From: Tsukamurella sp. 1534
GTDB taxonomy: Bacteria > Actinomycetota > Actinomycetes > Mycobacteriales > Mycobacteriaceae
Length of the DNA stretch: 64,000 bases
Reading direction: 5' to 3'
Assembly: GCF_000312385.1 (NCBI RefSeq)
Contig: NZ_HE997627.1
Coordinates: forward strand, 593,292-657,291
The notes below the pieces were generated by a model. That model was not told the DNA's origin and searched no databases. It worked only from the letters and a program-made list of their open reading frames with translations. This document shows, one piece after another, positions 62,222 through 64,000 of this stretch. The first letter of the stretch is position 1; each line of letters opens with the position of its first letter. The position numbers and the translations under genes were made by a program.

Positions 62222-62839
62222 TCAGAGTGAGCGGCTCACCGAACCGAGCAGATCGATGTCCGCATCCTCGCCCTCGAAGGTGACCAGAGCCTCGTCACGG
62301 CCGAAGGTCCACATCGCGATCTCCCCCATCGCGCCGATCACGGCGACCTCCGGACCTCGACCGACGCTCACCAGCGTGCCCGATTCGGTGGTCAGCGCGA
62401 CCCGCAGGGGCGCGCCCCGCAGGGTCAGCCGGGCCATCCGGGACACGACGGGGGCGAGCCCACTCTCGACCGCGGGATCCAGCGCGCGCGGCTTCCAGCC
62501 GGTCACCGCCCGCCGGATGTCCTCGCCGTGCACGAAGTACTCCCCCAGGTTCGCCTGATCGTCGACCAGCCGGAGCGGCGAGAAGCGCGGCGGTCCGCCC
62601 GCGACCGCCCCGAGGAGGTCCTCGAACGAGCGGGCCGCGATCCCCGCCTGGACATGCTCGGTGTAGCCGGAGAACGGCCGGAGCAGGATGCCGGGCGCCG
62701 CATCGGGCCGGCTCTCCCGGAGCACGAGATGGGCCAGCAGCTCGCGCACGGTCCAACGGCCGCAGAGCGTGGGCGCGTCGGGACCGGCAGCGCGCGCGGC
62801 GTCGACGAGGGCGGCGCGTTCGATTCGAGCAGGCTTCAC
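62222..62839 (-). CDS. TIGR03085-family (mycothiol maleylpyruvate isomerase-like) protein
   Basis: A 205-residue DinB/MDMPI-like metal-dependent-fold protein. DAPTLCGRWTVRELLAHLVLRESRPDA carries the helix and His typical of this fold; EYFVHGEDIRRAV gives the second His segment. Members of the actinobacterial TIGR03085 group are presumed to use mycothiol, though this one has no shown activity. The gene lies upstream of ftsK on the same strand, with a 74-base gap. Confidence 0.82.
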   Translation of the reverse strand: MKPARIERAALVDAARAAGPDAPTLCGRWTVRELLAHLVLRESRPDAAPGILLRPFSGYTEHVQAGIAARSFEDLLGAVAGGPPRFSPLRLVDDQANLGEYFVHGEDIRRAVTGWKPRALDPAVESGLAPVVSRMARLTLRGAPLRVALTTESGTLVSVGRGPEVAVIGAMGEIAMWTFGRDEALVTFEGEDADIDLLGSVSRSL

Positions 62840-62944
62840 GCCGCCACCCTAGCCCTCGGCGCGCGGTCCCCGCCGGGGCGCGCGGCCCCGGTGGATCGCG
62901 CGAGAACGCCGCCGAACTTGCTATCCGAAAATTCCATATTGTCG

Positions 62945-62950
62945 TACACT
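62945..62950 (+). promoter_or_regulatory. -10 box (TACACT), leaderless secreted-protein gene
   Basis: TACACT lies seven bases before the ATG at 62958, in an AT-rich stretch (ATTCCATATTGTCG). Confidence 0.55.
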
Positions 62951-62957
62951 TCCCCGC

Positions 62958-63566
62958 ATGACTGCGAATTTCCCCACGAACCACTCGCGCGCGCGTCTGG
63001 TCGCGACCGGCGCGATCGCCGCCGCCGTCGCGGTGGTCGCCACCCTCGCGGCTCCCGCGGCGTCCGCGGCCCCCGTCGGCACCGACCTGGTGCTCGGACC
63101 GTCGCAGTTCCCGGCGGGATCGACCGATTACCGGGTGAGCCCGAACGCGCGCCTCGGGAAGATCAGTGTCACGCCCGACGCGCCGGCCCCGTGCCGCGGC
63201 GCCGCCGATCGCCTCAACGCGAGTCTCTCGTCGGCGAAGGCCGCGGAGGCGTTCGCCCGCAACGGCTACTCGGCGATGCTCTCGACGGTGATCTCGCCGC
63301 CCGTGACCAATCAGTGGCGCGCGGTCGCGTCCTCGTGCGCGTCGGAGGGCGAGCGCGTGGCGCCCGCACCGGATCTCGCGCGGTACGCGCCCGTCGTCCT
63401 CGCCACCCGGGAGAACGGCCGCACGACCTCGATCGAGGGTTTCGCCGACGTCAACGGCTACACGGTCGACGTGTACGTCGAGGGCGCGAGCGAGACCCCG
63501 GTGAACGCCGAGCGGTTCTGGCAGGTGTTCCGGAGCCAGATCCGCAAGGTCCAGACGGGCAACTGA
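62958..63566 (+). CDS. secreted protein of unknown function
   Basis: A 202-residue protein with a signal peptide (RARLVATGAIAAAVAVVATLAAPAASA, cleavage near residue 38). The mature part has two cysteine-containing segments (PAPCRGAADRL; ASSCASEGER), likely a disulfide. Sequence GPSQFPAGSTDYRVSPNARLGKI is echoed in the next gene (FPFGSTGYKVER), so the two are tandem paralogues. I do not recognise the family. Leaderless start by TACACT. Secreted; no enzyme motif. Confidence 0.82.
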   Translation: MTANFPTNHSRARLVATGAIAAAVAVVATLAAPAASAAPVGTDLVLGPSQFPAGSTDYRVSPNARLGKISVTPDAPAPCRGAADRLNASLSSAKAAEAFARNGYSAMLSTVISPPVTNQWRAVASSCASEGERVAPAPDLARYAPVVLATRENGRTTSIEGFADVNGYTVDVYVEGASETPVNAERFWQVFRSQIRKVQTGN

Positions 63567-63606
63567 CCCGCGATCCGGCATCCGCGCCGCCGCAGAAGGA
63601 GTTTCG

Positions 63607-64000
63607 ATGTTCAGGCGTCACATCCTCGGTTCGACGGTGGCGGTGGTCGCCGCCGCGCTCCTGCCCGCGGTCGCGCAGGCGGCGCCGGTGAATCCGTCGC
63701 AGGCAGTACTCGCCGCGCACGAGTTCCCTTTCGGCAGCACCGGATACAAGGTCGAGCGCGAGGTCCTGAAACCCGACGACGTCGCGCCCGACGCTCCGGC
63801 CGATGCGACCTCACCGTGCGCGGTGGAGTTGGGGCGCACTTTCGAGAAGCTCGCCGGCGTGACGGTCGTCGAAGCGGAGGTGACGCGGGCGGGCACCGAG
63901 CTCGAAGCCGCCGTCATGAGCCGGCGGGTCACCGACTATTTCACCGCGACGTTCCGCGCCTGCAATGCGCAAATGCCGCCTCGCGAGCGCGCGTCAGTCC
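63607..64000 (+). CDS. secreted protein, paralogue of the preceding gene (truncated by window end)
   Basis: Starts MFRRHILGSTVAVVAAALLP and has a signal peptide cleaved near VAQA/AP, followed by HEFPFGSTGYKVEREVLKP, which matches the preceding protein. AGAAGGAG precedes the ATG by about nine bases. It remains open for 131 codons up to the window edge. It has the PCAVELGRTF and RACNAQ cysteine segments. Function unknown. It lies 40 bases downstream of its paralogue on the same strand. Confidence 0.8.
   Translation, partial: MFRRHILGSTVAVVAAALLPAVAQAAPVNPSQAVLAAHEFPFGSTGYKVEREVLKPDDVAPDAPADATSPCAVELGRTFEKLAGVTVVEAEVTRAGTELEAAVMSRRVTDYFTATFRACNAQMPPRERASV

Noticed and set aside
1-64000. CRISPR, prophage, insertion sequences, rRNA and tRNA genes
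   Set aside because: No direct-repeat arrays, transposase, integrase, phage structural genes or tRNA-like cloverleaf sequences were seen.

Overview
The window is 64 kb of dense, very GC-rich chromosome. Codons end mostly in G or C, genes are short-spaced, and both strands are used. Gene content and order point to a mycolic-acid actinobacterium (order Mycobacteriales): an Emb-type arabinosyltransferase, LexA/ChiZ-like/NrdR, HflX-DapF-MiaA-MiaB, RecX-RecA, DUF3046 plus a glycosyltransferase, PspM-PspA-ClgR-CinA-PgsA, a GNAT acetyltransferase and FtsK. This is the order remembered for M. tuberculosis Rv2715-Rv2748. A gluABCD glutamate transporter sits beside miaB/recX as in Corynebacterium. The genus is uncertain; Tsukamurella or a close relative is an impression only. 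I see no rRNA, tRNA, CRISPR array, phage or insertion sequence.

Region by region. (1) 0-15.4 kb: alpha/beta hydrolase, DUF3516-type helicase, SRPBCC protein, acyl-CoA ligase, a divergent DUF5997/LysR-substrate-domain pair, a cysteine-hydrolase-like protein without the nucleophile, the peroxide module oxyR<->ahpC-ahpD, a membrane protein, a CMD-domain protein facing an ECF sigma factor, a DUF485/solute-symporter operon and an aminotransferase. (2) 15.4-21.8 kb: HrpA-type helicase, nrdR, a LysM (ChiZ-like) protein and lexA, with SOS boxes and a RecA-independent damage promoter. (3) 21.8-34.4 kb: a FadE pair with its TetR regulator and a clear operator, then hflX, dapF, miaA, DUF349, an AAA ATPase, miaB and an unlisted 51-residue acidic protein. 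(4) 34.5-40.6 kb: gluABCD, a VOC protein and recA-recX with a PafBC-type promoter and SOS box. (5) 40.6-51.8 kb: a HAD phosphatase/phosphoglucomutase with a GH65 phosphorylase, an atypical methyltransferase beside a large hairpin, a fused indolepyruvate ferredoxin oxidoreductase and a lone Emb arabinosyltransferase. These interrupt the expected recA-DUF3046 neighbourhood. (6) 51.8-64 kb: DUF3046, glycosyltransferase, the envelope-stress locus (pspM, pspA, clgR), cinA, pgsA, GNAT, a PrmC-like methyltransferase, terC behind a manganese riboswitch, ftsK, a TIGR03085 protein and two tandem secreted paralogues, the last cut by the window end.

Themes. Many genes begin 6-8 nt after a TANNNT hexamer and lack a Shine-Dalgarno sequence, so they are probably leaderless. 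DNA-damage control is unusually readable: LexA boxes at lexA/chiZ and recA, and matching PafBC motifs at chiZ and recA. The best candidates for something new are the 19-bp gap with two overlapping divergent -10 boxes between the aminotransferase and the helicase, the possible split LysR-type regulator at 5.7-6.9 kb, the ECF41-like promoter that links the sigma factor to its neighbour, the TerC riboswitch with an anti-Shine-Dalgarno strand, and the possible N-terminal extension of NrdR.
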